A DNA stretch of 21,646 nucleotides from Mailhella sp. (GCA_017940105.1 JAGAZG010000188.1:1-21646); one strand, 5' to 3'. Shown: positions 6,983 to 14,931, counted from the first letter of the stretch. Numbers and translations: made by a program. Notes: generated by a model from the sequence alone, not told the origin.

Positions 6983-8089
6983 TCAATTCTGAAAGGCAAA
7001 CTGTCTCATTGAGATGCTGAGCACGACGCCAACCAGCGCATAATTCATCACAAGGGCCGTGCCTCCATAGCTGATGAAAGGCAGGGGCATGCCCACCACC
7101 GGCATCAGGCCGACAACCATGCCGATATTAACGATGATCTGCCAGAAAAAATAAAAAAATATGCCGGCAGCGAGCGTGCTGCCAAAGCGTTCCCGCGAAT
7201 CCCGCACGGTTGCATACATCGAATAAAGGAACAGGCTGAACAGAGAAATAAGCGCCATGCATCCGGCAAAGCCCCATTCCTCGCCCAGAACGGCTATGGC
7301 AAAATCAGTATGCTTCTCAGGCAGAAAGCGAAGCTGGCTCTGCGTGCCTGCAAGAAAGCCCTTTCCGAACATTTCGCCTGAACCTATGGCAATTTGCGAT
7401 TGAATAATATGATATCCCGCCCCACGCGGATCCCTTGAAGGATCAAGAAACGTCAAGACGCGTTCACGCTGGTAATCATGCAGCGCAAACCAGCCGAGGG
7501 GAAGCATCAGGGGAATGACAACGAGGCAGACGCGCAGCACCCTCCACTTTACCCCATGAAAAAGCACCATGCCGCCAAGAAGCACAATCACAGTCAGGCC
7601 GGTGCCAAGGTCAGGCTGTTTGACAATAAAGGCAAAAGGAACAAGACCGACAAGAAGCACATGAAAAAGCCGTTTCCATCCCAAGGGTTCTTCATCCCGG
7701 CAGAGAAGGCGTGCTCCCATCATTAAAACGGCAAACTTGGCAAGCTCGCTGGGCTGCAGATTCATCACGCCAAGATCAATCCAGCGCTTTGCCCCATACA
7801 CCGTTTTGCCTACCAGGGGCACCATGCACAGCAGTACGAGAACAACAAGGTAAAGCGGCAGGGAAAGCCGCTCAAGCCTGCGATAGTCAAACAGCATGCA
7901 GGCTACCATGACAGCCAATCCGCCAAGCCCCCACAGCATCTGCTTCTGATAGAACGGAGACAGGACAAAGCCTCCCTCCCCCCTTGAACCGCTGGCCGAA
8001 TAAAGATTGACCATGCCCACGGCAAAAAGCAGCAGCGTAGCAAACACAAGGCCCCAGTTTATCCGAAGGTATCTCCTTGTGGCAGGCAT
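6983..8089 (-). CDS. rodA: Rod shape-determining protein RodA (SEDS peptidoglycan glycosyltransferase)
   Basis: This polytopic membrane protein of about 368 aa polymerises lipid II into glycan strands for cell elongation, working with a class B PBP. SEDS landmarks are KRWIDLGVMNLQPSELAKFA, KQPDLGTGL, the extracellular loop with FLDPSRDPRGAGYHIIQSQI (holding the essential aspartate) and GSGEMFGKG, then HTDFAIAVLGEEWGF and the C-terminal PLPFISYGGTALV. RodA rather than FtsW is supported by GYHIIQSQIAIGSG and the TQSQLRFLPEKHTDF stretch. ATG 8087-8089 is chosen; an in-frame GTG at 8093-8095 is an alternative, both served by a weak GGTGA. It lies 35 bp after proC. No pbp2/mrdA or mreBCD gene is adjacent in this window. 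Confidence 0.93.
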   Translation of the reverse strand: MPATRRYLRINWGLVFATLLLFAVGMVNLYSASGSRGEGGFVLSPFYQKQMLWGLGGLAVMVACMLFDYRRLERLSLPLYLVVLVLLCMVPLVGKTVYGAKRWIDLGVMNLQPSELAKFAVLMMGARLLCRDEEPLGWKRLFHVLLVGLVPFAFIVKQPDLGTGLTVIVLLGGMVLFHGVKWRVLRVCLVVIPLMLPLGWFALHDYQRERVLTFLDPSRDPRGAGYHIIQSQIAIGSGEMFGKGFLAGTQSQLRFLPEKHTDFAIAVLGEEWGFAGCMALISLFSLFLYSMYATVRDSRERFGSTLAAGIFFYFFWQIIVNIGMVVGLMPVVGMPLPFISYGGTALVMNYALVGVVLSISMRQFAFQN

Positions 8090-8124
8090 CAGCACGGCAT
8101 CACCATCATTTTCAACTGGCTGCG

Positions 8125-8934
8125 TCAGGACTGCCTGCCTGACATTTCCAAATCGCGACGGAGCGATTCAAGCACAGCGTCGGCGACATTGCCGGGCATG
8201 GCGCAGCGCTGCAGATGATTCACACCACAGATTGTCGTGCCGGCAGGAGAACATACCCTTACGCGCAAATCGGCAAAGCTCTCCTTTTCCTGAAGGGCGA
8301 GACAGGCAGACCCTTCAACCATGGCGGCTATCAGTTCTTTGGCGGCAGAAGCCTTGAACCCCATGGTCACGGCGGCGTTGAGCAGGCCTTCCATAAACAG
8401 AAAGACAAAGGCGGGGCCGCATCCCACAAGTGAAGAAAAAGCCGAAAACTGCTGTTCCGGCAGAACTACGGCACGCCCCATGCTCTGAAACATGTCCGCA
8501 AGTTCCCGTCTGGCTTCAGAACTAAGCGACGGATCGTCAAAACAGAGGGCAAAGACACCTCGACCGGCCATAACAGGCAGGCTGGGCATGACGCGCACGC
8601 AGGGGCATGCCCTTCCGATCCCTTCCCGAATCTTTTCAAGAGAAAACGCCGCCGCAAGAGAAATGACCGTCTTTTCCGGCCCCAGGGCTGGCCGTATGAT
8701 TTCAAGCATGGCCGGCATCTGATGCGGCTTCACCCCAAGAATCAATAGGTCTGAACGGCGCGCAAGATCCAGCGGCGAATCTGCCCACTCAACGCTCTGT
8801 GCGCCGTGACGGAGCGCCTCTACTTTTTCACGGCTGTGATCATGCCCAAGCAGGACGTAACCGCCGTTCTGCAGCAGTCCGCGCAAAACGCCGCCGCCCA
8901 TATTGCCGCATCCGATGCAGCCCACGGTTTTCAT
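8125..8934 (-). CDS. proC: Pyrroline-5-carboxylate reductase
   Basis: A 269-aa enzyme of the final step of proline biosynthesis, reducing pyrroline-5-carboxylate to proline with NAD(P)H. The N-terminal Rossmann motif reads GCIGCGNMGGGVL, followed by ILGVKPHQM and the ISLAA segment. Then come VRVMPSLPVMAGRG and, in the C-terminal dimerisation domain, GCGPAFVFLFMEG and CSPAGTTICGVNHL, which matches the family's PGGTT region. The frame extends 13 codons further upstream, but the ATG at 8932-8934 starts the Rossmann strand directly and has GGAGG five bases ahead. It lies 83 bp after ctpA and just before rodA, so it is probably cotranscribed with both. Confidence 0.92.
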   Translation of the reverse strand: MKTVGCIGCGNMGGGVLRGLLQNGGYVLLGHDHSREKVEALRHGAQSVEWADSPLDLARRSDLLILGVKPHQMPAMLEIIRPALGPEKTVISLAAAFSLEKIREGIGRACPCVRVMPSLPVMAGRGVFALCFDDPSLSSEARRELADMFQSMGRAVVLPEQQFSAFSSLVGCGPAFVFLFMEGLLNAAVTMGFKASAAKELIAAMVEGSACLALQEKESFADLRVRVCSPAGTTICGVNHLQRCAMPGNVADAVLESLRRDLEMSGRQS

Positions 8935-9017
8935 ATGAGCCTCCACTGATTTCAGTTCCCGGATGCCGCACAAAAAAACATGCGTGCATGCCGGCGGTCA
9001 AAAAATATTCGAAGGCG

Positions 9018-10322
9018 CTACTGCTCCAGTTCCTTGACAATGGGCAGCGTTTTTACAAACTGCAGCGCCAGGCGAAGCTGGTTGTCGCGTTCAAGCAGTT
9101 CCTTTGTTTCTTCCTGCCCTTCGCTCTTTGGACTGGCAGAAGCGTTTTTCTTCTGCTCGCCGTCTTTCTTTTCAAGATGACCGCGCAGATCCTGTTCTCG
9201 GAATGACATACCGGGAGTCTTCTGATCTTTGTCACGCGGCGCTTCCCATGCGGCTTCGAAATCCGGCTTGATGCCCTCGGCCTGAATGGTCCGCCCCGAC
9301 GGCGTGTAATAGCGGGCAATGGTCAGCTTGAGTCCGGTACCGTCAGAAAGAGGAATGAGATTCTGCACAGAGCCCTTGCCGAAGGTGCGCTCGCCAAGGA
9401 TAAGGGCGCGCTTTCTGTCCTGCAGAGCGCCGGCGACAATTTCGGATGCAGAGGCGGATCCGGCATTGACCAGCACCACAAGCGGACAGGTCACATCGTC
9501 TGGATTGCTATGCGAGCTGAACACTTTTTCGCCGGCAGCATCGCGGCCGCGCATGGACACGATGCGGCCTTTCTTCAAAAACATGTCGGCAACTTCGACC
9601 GATTGATCAAGGAGCCCACCGGGATTGTTGCGAAGGTCAAGCACGACGCCTTTGAGTTCGCCTTCCGAGCGGGCCTTCGAAAGAGCCTTGCGCAGTTCTG
9701 AGGCGGTATTGCCGCTGAACCTGGTGACGCGCATCCAGTGGTATCCGGGCTCCAGTACACGGGCTTTCACGCTGATGAGCGGAATCGCGTCGCGCTTGAT
9801 ATTCATGGTGACAGGCTGCGAACTGTCCTTATGCAGGACCTTCAGCTCCACCATGGTGCCGCGCTTGCCGCGCATCTTTGAAACAACCTCGGTAAGCGTC
9901 ATTTCCATGGTGTACTGCCCGTCCACCGTCACAATCACGTCGCCTGCGCGCAGTCCGGCCCGGTAGCCTGGCGTGTCCTCGATGGGGCTGACCACGAGCA
10001 CCTGATTGTTTTCCATGGTTATCTCTACGCCTACGCCGAAAAATTCGCCGCTGGTTTCTTCCTGCATGGTCTGGAATTCCTTCTTCGTCATATACGACGA
10101 ATGCGGATCAAGATTCTGCAGCATGCCCTTCACAGCGCCTTCCACGAGCTCGCTCTGCGGCACATCCTTGACATAGTATTGCTCGACCAGATCAAGAATC
10201 TGGCTGAAGCGACGCAGCGCTTCATAATCAGCGTCAGCGCTGACGGCGTTCATCACTCCCCCGCCGGCAATAAAGGCCATGAGTGAAATGGCGGCGACGG
10301 TCAGAACTCGTTTTTTTTGCAT
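9018..10322 (-). CDS. ctpA: S41 carboxyl-terminal processing protease (CtpA/Prc family)
   Basis: A 434-aa periplasmic serine protease. The N-terminal hydrophobic segment (VLTVAAISLMAFIAGGGV) is a signal peptide or anchor. A PDZ domain spans about residues 95-180 (FFGVGVEI, AGLRAGDVIVTVDG). The protease core has VVLDLRNNPGGLLDQSVEVA, then NAGSASASEIVAGAL with the predicted nucleophile Ser291, and TFGKGSVQ with Lys316 as general base; the 25-residue Ser-Lys spacing is normal for the family. The C-terminal tail is charged and low in complexity (DGEQKKNASASPKSEGQEE). The frame is open for 116 more codons upstream, but ATG 10320-10322 has GGAGG five bases ahead and begins the signal sequence, so the extension is rejected. 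It heads the ctpA-proC-rodA set. Confidence 0.94.
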   Translation of the reverse strand: MQKKRVLTVAAISLMAFIAGGGVMNAVSADADYEALRRFSQILDLVEQYYVKDVPQSELVEGAVKGMLQNLDPHSSYMTKKEFQTMQEETSGEFFGVGVEITMENNQVLVVSPIEDTPGYRAGLRAGDVIVTVDGQYTMEMTLTEVVSKMRGKRGTMVELKVLHKDSSQPVTMNIKRDAIPLISVKARVLEPGYHWMRVTRFSGNTASELRKALSKARSEGELKGVVLDLRNNPGGLLDQSVEVADMFLKKGRIVSMRGRDAAGEKVFSSHSNPDDVTCPLVVLVNAGSASASEIVAGALQDRKRALILGERTFGKGSVQNLIPLSDGTGLKLTIARYYTPSGRTIQAEGIKPDFEAAWEAPRDKDQKTPGMSFREQDLRGHLEKKDGEQKKNASASPKSEGQEETKELLERDNQLRLALQFVKTLPIVKELEQ

Positions 10323-10356
10323 GGCATCCTCCGAAGAGCGGCATCCGGACAGGCCG

Positions 10357-10381
10357 AAAAAAGTCTGGGGGAGCTCCCCAG
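10357..10381 (-). terminator. Terminator-like hairpin in the ctpA leader
   Basis: On the minus strand CTGGGGAGCTCCCCCAG (10381 to 10365) forms a GC-rich 6-bp stem with a tight loop, followed by AC and six T (10362 to 10357). This has the form of a Rho-independent terminator, yet it ends 34 bases before the ctpA start codon and lies downstream of the best candidate promoter. It may be an attenuator, the end of an upstream minus-strand transcript, or a 5' stabilising hairpin. Confidence 0.5.
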
Positions 10382-10397
10382 CATCCGTGAGAGAGAA

Positions 10398-10426
10398 AAA
10401 ATACGTTTCTTTCCGGCAAAAGGCAA
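10398..10426 (-). promoter_or_regulatory. Candidate sigma-70 promoter for ctpA
   Basis: On the minus strand: -35 TTGCCT (10421-10426), 17-base spacer, -10 TATTTT (10398-10403), each matching 4 of 6 consensus bases. The -35 context TTGCCTTTTGC is shared with the stronger candidate rpsU promoter at 14903. Predicted initiation is near 10391, which puts the terminator-like hairpin at about +11 to +27. Confidence 0.4.
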
Positions 10427-10551
10427 TGGATTTCTCGCCATTCACCGGCATGCTGCCCTCCGTTTTACGCATGCCGCAGCGAGACTTTCCGTCGTTTTTC
10501 ATTTGACGAAAACCCGCAGGCAACGTAACCAGACGCAAAGAGGAGGCATGC

Positions 10552-11394
10552 ATGGAAGAAGTTACCGCACTGCCCGGATGGCTGGAAAAATTCCGCGCCG
10601 GAGACGATGTTTTTGCACACGCCTGGGATTCAGCCGGCGCAGAAGACAGGGCCCTGCTGAAAACAGCCATTGCCTGGCATTTTCACCGATGGGGAATCAG
10701 CGATGCCTCAGAGCTATGCGAACGGCGCTCCCCCCGCGAAGGTTTTTGCACGAGGGTCAGCACTCAGCCGGTCGACTGGGTTCTTGCCATTCTTTCACCG
10801 GGATTCTCCTCTCCGGCGAGACTGCTTGCAACGCTTGTGCCAGCCCTGATAGCCGGCGTCGCGCACCCTGCAGTCCTGTCTGTCGGAGAACCCGCCGGAT
10901 CCGTCGCTGCAGCCTTGGAACTGGCTGGTATTGAAGACTTGTTCATAACAGACGTCCGGCAGGCTGGCCGCCTTGCCGGCGAGCTCCAGGATCGCCGGAT
11001 TGCAGGCAGGCTGATCTTGTTCCCATGGACAGGCAATGACAGCGCAGACGATGATGTTTCAGAACTTTTTCGCAGCCTTGGCAAAAAAATGCGCGCATAC
11101 TCAGACAGTCCCCGGCCTTCACTGCTCATCACGGAGCAGCCCAGCGGCATTTCCCATGCTGAACTAAACGCACGCCTGCTCTGGCTGCACCCTGACGCGC
11201 GCATTCTTGACAACCGGCATGAAGCACAATCCCCCGACGCCGTTTACGGCGTTTCTCCATGCAGTACCGGTACGCCGCTTTCTGCGTCAATGCTGTTTGG
11301 TTCCGGCATGGAGGCATGTTGGACCGGGCCTTCCCCAGATTTTTTCCGCGCAAGACGCTGCGCCGCATTTCTGACTATGGAGGACGAAGCATGA
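10552..11394 (+). CDS. Histidinol dehydrogenase-like protein of unknown role, coupled to the EF-G paralogue
   Basis: This 280-aa protein is not firmly assigned. Residues about 75-145 (WVLAILSPGFSSPARLL, LVPALIAGV, AAALELAGIEDLFITD) resemble the first nucleotide-binding segment of histidinol dehydrogenase (VLMNAIPAKVAGV, LAAAQIAGVDEIY). The last 50 residues (CSTGTPLSASMLF ... WTGPSPDFFRARRCAAFL) resemble the HisD C-terminal region. HisD is about 430 aa; here the middle is short, and I cannot find its catalytic Glu-His pair or zinc-ligand histidine, so catalysis is doubtful. ATG 10552 follows AGAGGAGG. The stop overlaps the next start (ATGA, 11391-11394), so translation is probably coupled to the EF-G paralogue. 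Similarity was judged by eye; a structure-based search could overturn it. Confidence 0.55.
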   Translation: MEEVTALPGWLEKFRAGDDVFAHAWDSAGAEDRALLKTAIAWHFHRWGISDASELCERRSPREGFCTRVSTQPVDWVLAILSPGFSSPARLLATLVPALIAGVAHPAVLSVGEPAGSVAAALELAGIEDLFITDVRQAGRLAGELQDRRIAGRLILFPWTGNDSADDDVSELFRSLGKKMRAYSDSPRPSLLITEQPSGISHAELNARLLWLHPDARILDNRHEAQSPDAVYGVSPCSTGTPLSASMLFGSGMEACWTGPSPDFFRARRCAAFLTMEDEA

Positions 11395-13439
11395 AGGACA
11401 AAGCCCAGCGACTGCGCAACATTGGCGTCATCGCCCATATTGACGCGGGCAAGACCACGCTCAGCGAACGCATTCTTTTTTACACGCGGAAAATACATCG
11501 CATGGGCGAGGTGCACGACGGCACAGCGACCATGGATTTCATGCCTGAAGAACAGGAACGCGGCATCACCATAGCCGCGGCGGCCTCGACATGCGAATGG
11601 AAAGACTGGACGATCAATCTTATTGACACTCCCGGCCATGTTGACTTCACCATCGAGGTTGAACGTTCCCTGCGCGTGCTTGACGGAGCCGTCGGCGTCT
11701 TTTGCGCTGTTGGAGGCGTCGAGCCCCAGTCTGAAACAGTATGGCGCCAGTCCGAAGCGTTCAGCGTGCCAAAAATCGCCTTTGTCAACAAAATGGACAG
11801 GACAGGGGCAAACTTCAGCGCCGTGCTCGATGCCATGCGCGACAGGCTGGGAGCCTGTCCGGCCCCCGTCACCGTGCCGTTGGGGGAAGGGGCGGATTTT
11901 CACGCCGTCGCCGATGTCATTGCCATGAAAAAGCTTGTCTTTACCGAGGACTCGCTCGGCGCAGATATGCACGAAGACGACTGGGAAGGCGACGAAAAGG
12001 CCGTAGCTCAGGCGTGGCGTGACAAGACGCTGGAACTGCTCGCCGAAAACGACGACGCTTTCATGGAACTCTACCTTGAAGAGCGCTTTGCCGAAGCAGA
12101 TATCCGCGCCGCCATGCGCCGTGCCACGCTGGCACGCCTGGTCACTCCCGTTCTGGCTGGTTCTGCCCTGCGAAACGCCGGCGTACAGCCACTACTGGAT
12201 GCCATAGGGAGCTATCTGCCTTCCCCTGATGATGTTGCCCCCCCCGCAGGAACCACATCGAAAGGAGAAGAAACCGTTGTTGATCGGGATCCCGACGCAC
12301 CCGTCTGCGGACTGATTTTTAAAATCCTCATGGAAGGGGGGCGGCGCACAGCCCTGCTGCGCCTATACGGAGGCACGCTTAAAGAAGGCGACGTCCTGAA
12401 AAACACGGCGCGCGGCAAGGAAGAACGTGTTTCACGGATGTTCCGCATGGACGCCGATCAGCAGGAGCCTCTCAGCGAAGCCCGCTCCGGAGACATCATA
12501 GCCGTCATCGGCCTGCGCTCGGCCTGCACCGGAGACACGGTCGCCTCTCCCGGGCTGGACATTCTTCTCGAACGCATCGATGAAGTTAAGCCCGTCATAA
12601 ACATGGCCCTGGAACCGCGCAACGCCGATGAAGGCAAGACCCTTGACGAAGCGCTTGCACGCTACGCTGCAGAAGACCCCACCTTTCATTCCTCTCTTGA
12701 CGAGGGCACCGGCAACAGAATCATTGCCGGCATGGGAGAGCTGCACCTTGACGTCGTTCTGGAGCGCATGCGCCGCGAATACGGCATATCGCCCAGAGCC
12801 GGCAAACCGCAGGTGCTGCTGAGAGAAACCGTCCGTTCCGAAGGCACCGGGCACGGACTGTTCGACCGCGAACTCGGTTCGGCCCGCCATTTTGGCGAGG
12901 TCAGCCTGACCATAAGCCCGCGCGGTCGCGACCTTGGCAACCTTGTGGAGCTCGCCGTCGAACTTGCATCGCCCTCCGACCCCAAAAATGCCGTGCCAAA
13001 AATGCTGGCCGAAGAAGTATTGCAGGGCATTTCAGACAGCCTGCTGTCCGGTCCTCAGACTGGCTATCCAGTGCAGGACGTACATGTGACCGTGACAGGC
13101 ATACGCCGCGAAAACGCAACGGCAGCCGGCTGCCGCATGGCAGCGGCAGCGGCGCTGCGCGATGGCATGGAGCATGCGCATGGCATTGTCCTCGAACCTC
13201 TCATGGACGTGGAAATCATCACCCCTGACGAAGCTCTCGGGGCAAGCATCAGCCTGTTCCAGAACTGCGGCGGCAAGGTGGAACAAATGGGCGAACGCGG
13301 CGGCATGCGTTATCTGGCCGGCATTGCCCCCATGCGCGGCCTGTTCGGCTTTTCGACGGCCCTGCGCTCAGCGACGCAGGGCCGTGCGGGCTTCAGCATG
13401 CGTTTCAGGCATTTTGACTCCATCCAGGGGCGCTCATGA
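11391..13439 (+). CDS. fusA: Elongation factor G paralogue (fusA2-type GTPase)
   Basis: A 682-aa translational GTPase with EF-G architecture. G motifs: AHIDAGKTT (G1, about residues 15-23), RGITIAAAAS (G2), DTPGHVDF (G3), NKMD (G4) and the GSALRNAGV region (G5). Domain III has GMGELHLDV. The C-terminal part keeps GYPVQDV, VLEPLMDVEI and MFGY-like LFGFSTALRSATQGR. Domain IV is divergent: the usual YHDVDSSE tip at about residue 570 is replaced by TGIRRENATAAG, and the RRRG loop by QNCGG. It is not in a str operon (rpsL-rpsG-tuf absent), so it is probably a second EF-G rather than the housekeeping one. ATG 11391, preceded by GGAGG, gives the correct N-terminus; the frame's earlier 44 codons lie inside the preceding gene. 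Confidence 0.9.
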   Translation: MKDKAQRLRNIGVIAHIDAGKTTLSERILFYTRKIHRMGEVHDGTATMDFMPEEQERGITIAAAASTCEWKDWTINLIDTPGHVDFTIEVERSLRVLDGAVGVFCAVGGVEPQSETVWRQSEAFSVPKIAFVNKMDRTGANFSAVLDAMRDRLGACPAPVTVPLGEGADFHAVADVIAMKKLVFTEDSLGADMHEDDWEGDEKAVAQAWRDKTLELLAENDDAFMELYLEERFAEADIRAAMRRATLARLVTPVLAGSALRNAGVQPLLDAIGSYLPSPDDVAPPAGTTSKGEETVVDRDPDAPVCGLIFKILMEGGRRTALLRLYGGTLKEGDVLKNTARGKEERVSRMFRMDADQQEPLSEARSGDIIAVIGLRSACTGDTVASPGLDILLERIDEVKPVINMALEPRNADEGKTLDEALARYAAEDPTFHSSLDEGTGNRIIAGMGELHLDVVLERMRREYGISPRAGKPQVLLRETVRSEGTGHGLFDRELGSARHFGEVSLTISPRGRDLGNLVELAVELASPSDPKNAVPKMLAEEVLQGISDSLLSGPQTGYPVQDVHVTVTGIRRENATAAGCRMAAAAALRDGMEHAHGIVLEPLMDVEIITPDEALGASISLFQNCGGKVEQMGERGGMRYLAGIAPMRGLFGFSTALRSATQGRAGFSMRFRHFDSIQGRS

Positions 13440-14230
13440 GAGCCATGGACCTCGTTCAGGCCGAAAAGGCAAAAAAAAGCCTGGGGCAGCATTTTTTGCG
13501 GGATGAAAGCGTTGTCAGAAGAATTGCGGCTCTTTTGCAGGCAGAAAAAGGCGACCAGATACTTGAAATAGGCCCAGGTCCGGGAGCGCTGACCGCTATG
13601 CTGAGGCCCCTGCCATGGCGCCGGCTGGTGCTCATCGAAAAAGACGATTACTACGCTGGCGAGCATCGACGCCTTGCCCTGCCCGGCATGGAAGTCATTT
13701 CCGGTGACGCGATGCTCCACCCGTGGCAGCAGATGCAGGGGCTCTGGATCATTACCGGCAACCTTCCGTACAACATAGCCTCTCCGTTGATGTGGGACAT
13801 CGTAAGCCGGACGCCAGGCCTTAAACGCGCCGTGTTCATGATACAAAAAGAAGTTGCAGAACGCATACTGGCCCCTGCAGGGAGCAAAAGCTATGGAGCC
13901 CTGTCAGTATGGATCCAAAGCTACTGCACCGCCGCAAAGGGATTTATCGTTCCCCCTTCGTGCTTTTCTCCGCCTCCCAAGGTAGATTCAGAAGTCATTG
14001 TCCTCATGCCCATTGAATCCCAACGCAGGCCGGCGCAGCCTGAACGACTTTCTTCTCTGCTGAAAATATGCTTTCAGCAGAGGCGCAAGCAGCTGCAGGC
14101 CATTCTGAGGAAGCGCTTTTCAGAAAATGCCGTGCTTTCTGCCCTTGAACGGGCAGGTGTCGATCCGTCTCAGCGGCCTGAAACTCTGCTGCCGCATCAG
14201 TTTCATGCGCTCGCCGATCTGCTTTTTTAA
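13436..14230 (+). CDS. rsmA: 16S rRNA (A1518/A1519) dimethyltransferase
   Basis: A 264-aa KsgA/RsmA enzyme that dimethylates two adjacent adenines in helix 45 of 16S rRNA late in 30S assembly, using S-adenosylmethionine. Motifs: KSLGQHFLRDE (residues 14-24), the SAM-binding EIGPGPGALT (44-53), the acidic residues of motif II in LVLIEKDD, and the catalytic NLPYNIASPL (109-118). The C-terminal domain has FSPPPKVDSEVI and CFQQRRKQL. The start ATG overlaps the EF-G stop as ATGA (13436-13439) with AGGGG five bases upstream; an ATG at 13445 is a less likely alternative. Two successive ATGA junctions make this the third gene of a coupled translation-related operon. Confidence 0.95.
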   Translation: MRAMDLVQAEKAKKSLGQHFLRDESVVRRIAALLQAEKGDQILEIGPGPGALTAMLRPLPWRRLVLIEKDDYYAGEHRRLALPGMEVISGDAMLHPWQQMQGLWIITGNLPYNIASPLMWDIVSRTPGLKRAVFMIQKEVAERILAPAGSKSYGALSVWIQSYCTAAKGFIVPPSCFSPPPKVDSEVIVLMPIESQRRPAQPERLSSLLKICFQQRRKQLQAILRKRFSENAVLSALERAGVDPSQRPETLLPHQFHALADLLF

Positions 14231-14334
14231 GGAAAAATTCCCGAAAAGCCCTCAGCCGTATTGACTAACGGCCTGAAACGTGTTCCTAAGAGAAAAACTT
14301 TCAGACCTCTGTCCATCAAAGAAAGGAGCCTGTC

Positions 14335-14607
14335 ATGACGAAAGCAGAACTTATTGCCAAGATTGCAGAAAAAGGCGGCATGACCAAAGCGAGTGCCGAA
14401 ACATCTCTCAAAGCGCTCATTGATTCTGTCGAAGAAGTCCTCGCCTCTGAAGGCAGGATCGTGCTCCCAGGGTTCGGTACTCTTGCCGTTGAAGAACGCA
14501 AAGAACGCCAGGGCAGAAATCCCGCCACCGGCGCTCCCATAACCATTCCCGCGGCAAAAGTCGTTAAATTTAAGGCTGGCGCAAAACTGAAGAATCAGAT
14601 ACAGTAA
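14335..14607 (+). CDS. hup: DNA-binding protein HU
   Basis: This 90-aa histone-like protein has the exact HU length. It begins MTKAELIAKIAEKGGMTKAS, carries the LPGFGTLAVEERKERQGRNP arm region with the proline that intercalates into DNA, then TGAPITIPAAKVVKFKAG. HU dimers bend and compact DNA without strong sequence specificity. A Shine-Dalgarno AAAGGAG lies eight bases before ATG 14335. The 104 bp after rsmA should hold its promoter; a TTGACT at 14260 has no good -10 partner, so no promoter is called. A strong hairpin follows the stop codon. Confidence 0.95.
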   Translation: MTKAELIAKIAEKGGMTKASAETSLKALIDSVEEVLASEGRIVLPGFGTLAVEERKERQGRNPATGAPITIPAAKVVKFKAGAKLKNQIQ

Positions 14608-14609
14608 CT

Positions 14610-14642
14610 TTTTCATGGCAGGGACAGACTCTGCCATGAAAA
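14610..14642 (+). terminator. Hairpin after the HU gene
   Basis: A perfect 12-bp stem TTTTCATGGCAG / CTGCCATGAAAA with a 9-base loop begins two bases after the HU stop codon. The T-run is on the 5' side and there is no clear T-run after the stem, so it may work more as an mRNA 3' stabiliser or bidirectional terminator than as a classic intrinsic one. Confidence 0.55.
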
Positions 14643-14681
14643 GCATTCTGTGTTTGTTATAGCCAGCATCAAGGAGTATTC

Positions 14682-14864
14682 ATGCTAATCCCCGGTGAAA
14701 ACGGCCATAGCCCCCTTCCGTGGGACCTTCCCCTCTGGCAGCCCGACTATGCCATATTTTTTGGAGCGCTCTATTCTGTGCTGCTGGTTCTTGGCATAGG
14801 CATTGCCCTGGCCTTTGTACGCGCTGCAAAAGACGCAAACAGCTGCGAGCACCGCGAACACTGA
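14682..14864 (+). CDS. Small single-pass membrane protein, unknown function
   Basis: A 60-aa protein with a well-placed Shine-Dalgarno (AAGGAG, five bases before ATG 14682). The first 20 residues are Pro/Trp-rich (LPWDLPLWQPDY), then one hydrophobic helix (about residues 23-46, YAIFFGALYSVLLVLGIGIA and LAFV), then a short basic/polar tail (RAAKDANSCEHREH). By the positive-inside rule the C-terminus would be cytoplasmic. The strong ribosome-binding site, position between two expression hairpins and clear membrane segment argue it is real. I do not recognise the family; its cotranscription with HU is uncertain because of the hairpin between them. Confidence 0.7.
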   Translation: MLIPGENGHSPLPWDLPLWQPDYAIFFGALYSVLLVLGIGIALAFVRAAKDANSCEHREH

Positions 14865-14881
14865 TAACGCCAACTTTTTTT

Positions 14882-14914
14882 CGCAAAAGGCAAGCTGTCG
14901 GCTTGCCTTTTGCG
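14882..14914. terminator. Strong 14-bp hairpin between the small membrane protein gene and rpsU
   Basis: A perfect stem CGCAAAAGGCAAGC / GCTTGCCTTTTGCG with a 5-base loop starts 17 bases after the preceding stop. A run of seven T precedes it on the plus strand and none follows, so it is not a textbook intrinsic terminator for either strand. Its right arm contains the -35 element of the rpsU promoter. Confidence 0.5.
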
Positions 14915-14931
14915 GAAGCTTGGTTTATAAA
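14903..14931 (+). promoter_or_regulatory. Candidate sigma-70 promoter for rpsU and the macromolecular synthesis genes
   Basis: -35 TTGCCT (14903-14908), exactly 17 bases, -10 TATAAA (14926-14931, 5 of 6 consensus). Initiation near 14938 would give a leader of about 50 bases. A possible 6-bp pairing ACCGTC (14932-14937) with GACGGT (14954-14959) lies at the very start of the leader. Confidence 0.65.

Noticed and set aside
10323..10670. 116-codon upstream extension of ctpA
   Set aside because: GGAGG stands five bases before the ATG at 10322, which begins a signal sequence. The extension crosses the divergent intergenic region and the start of the plus-strand gene.
11259..11390. 44-codon upstream extension of the EF-G paralogue
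   Set aside because: It lies inside the preceding gene in another frame. The ATG at 11391 has GGAGG and gives the standard EF-G N-terminus.
12432..12890. Long antisense frames within the EF-G paralogue, mutS2, atpA and atpD
   Set aside because: These are shadow frames typical of GC-rich coding DNA opposite clearly conserved genes; none has a recognisable domain or ribosome-binding site.
14255..14272. GCCGT/ACGGC hairpin and TTGACT as rsmA terminator or HU promoter
   Set aside because: The stem is only 5 bp with no T-run, and no acceptable -10 element lies 16-18 bases after TTGACT.
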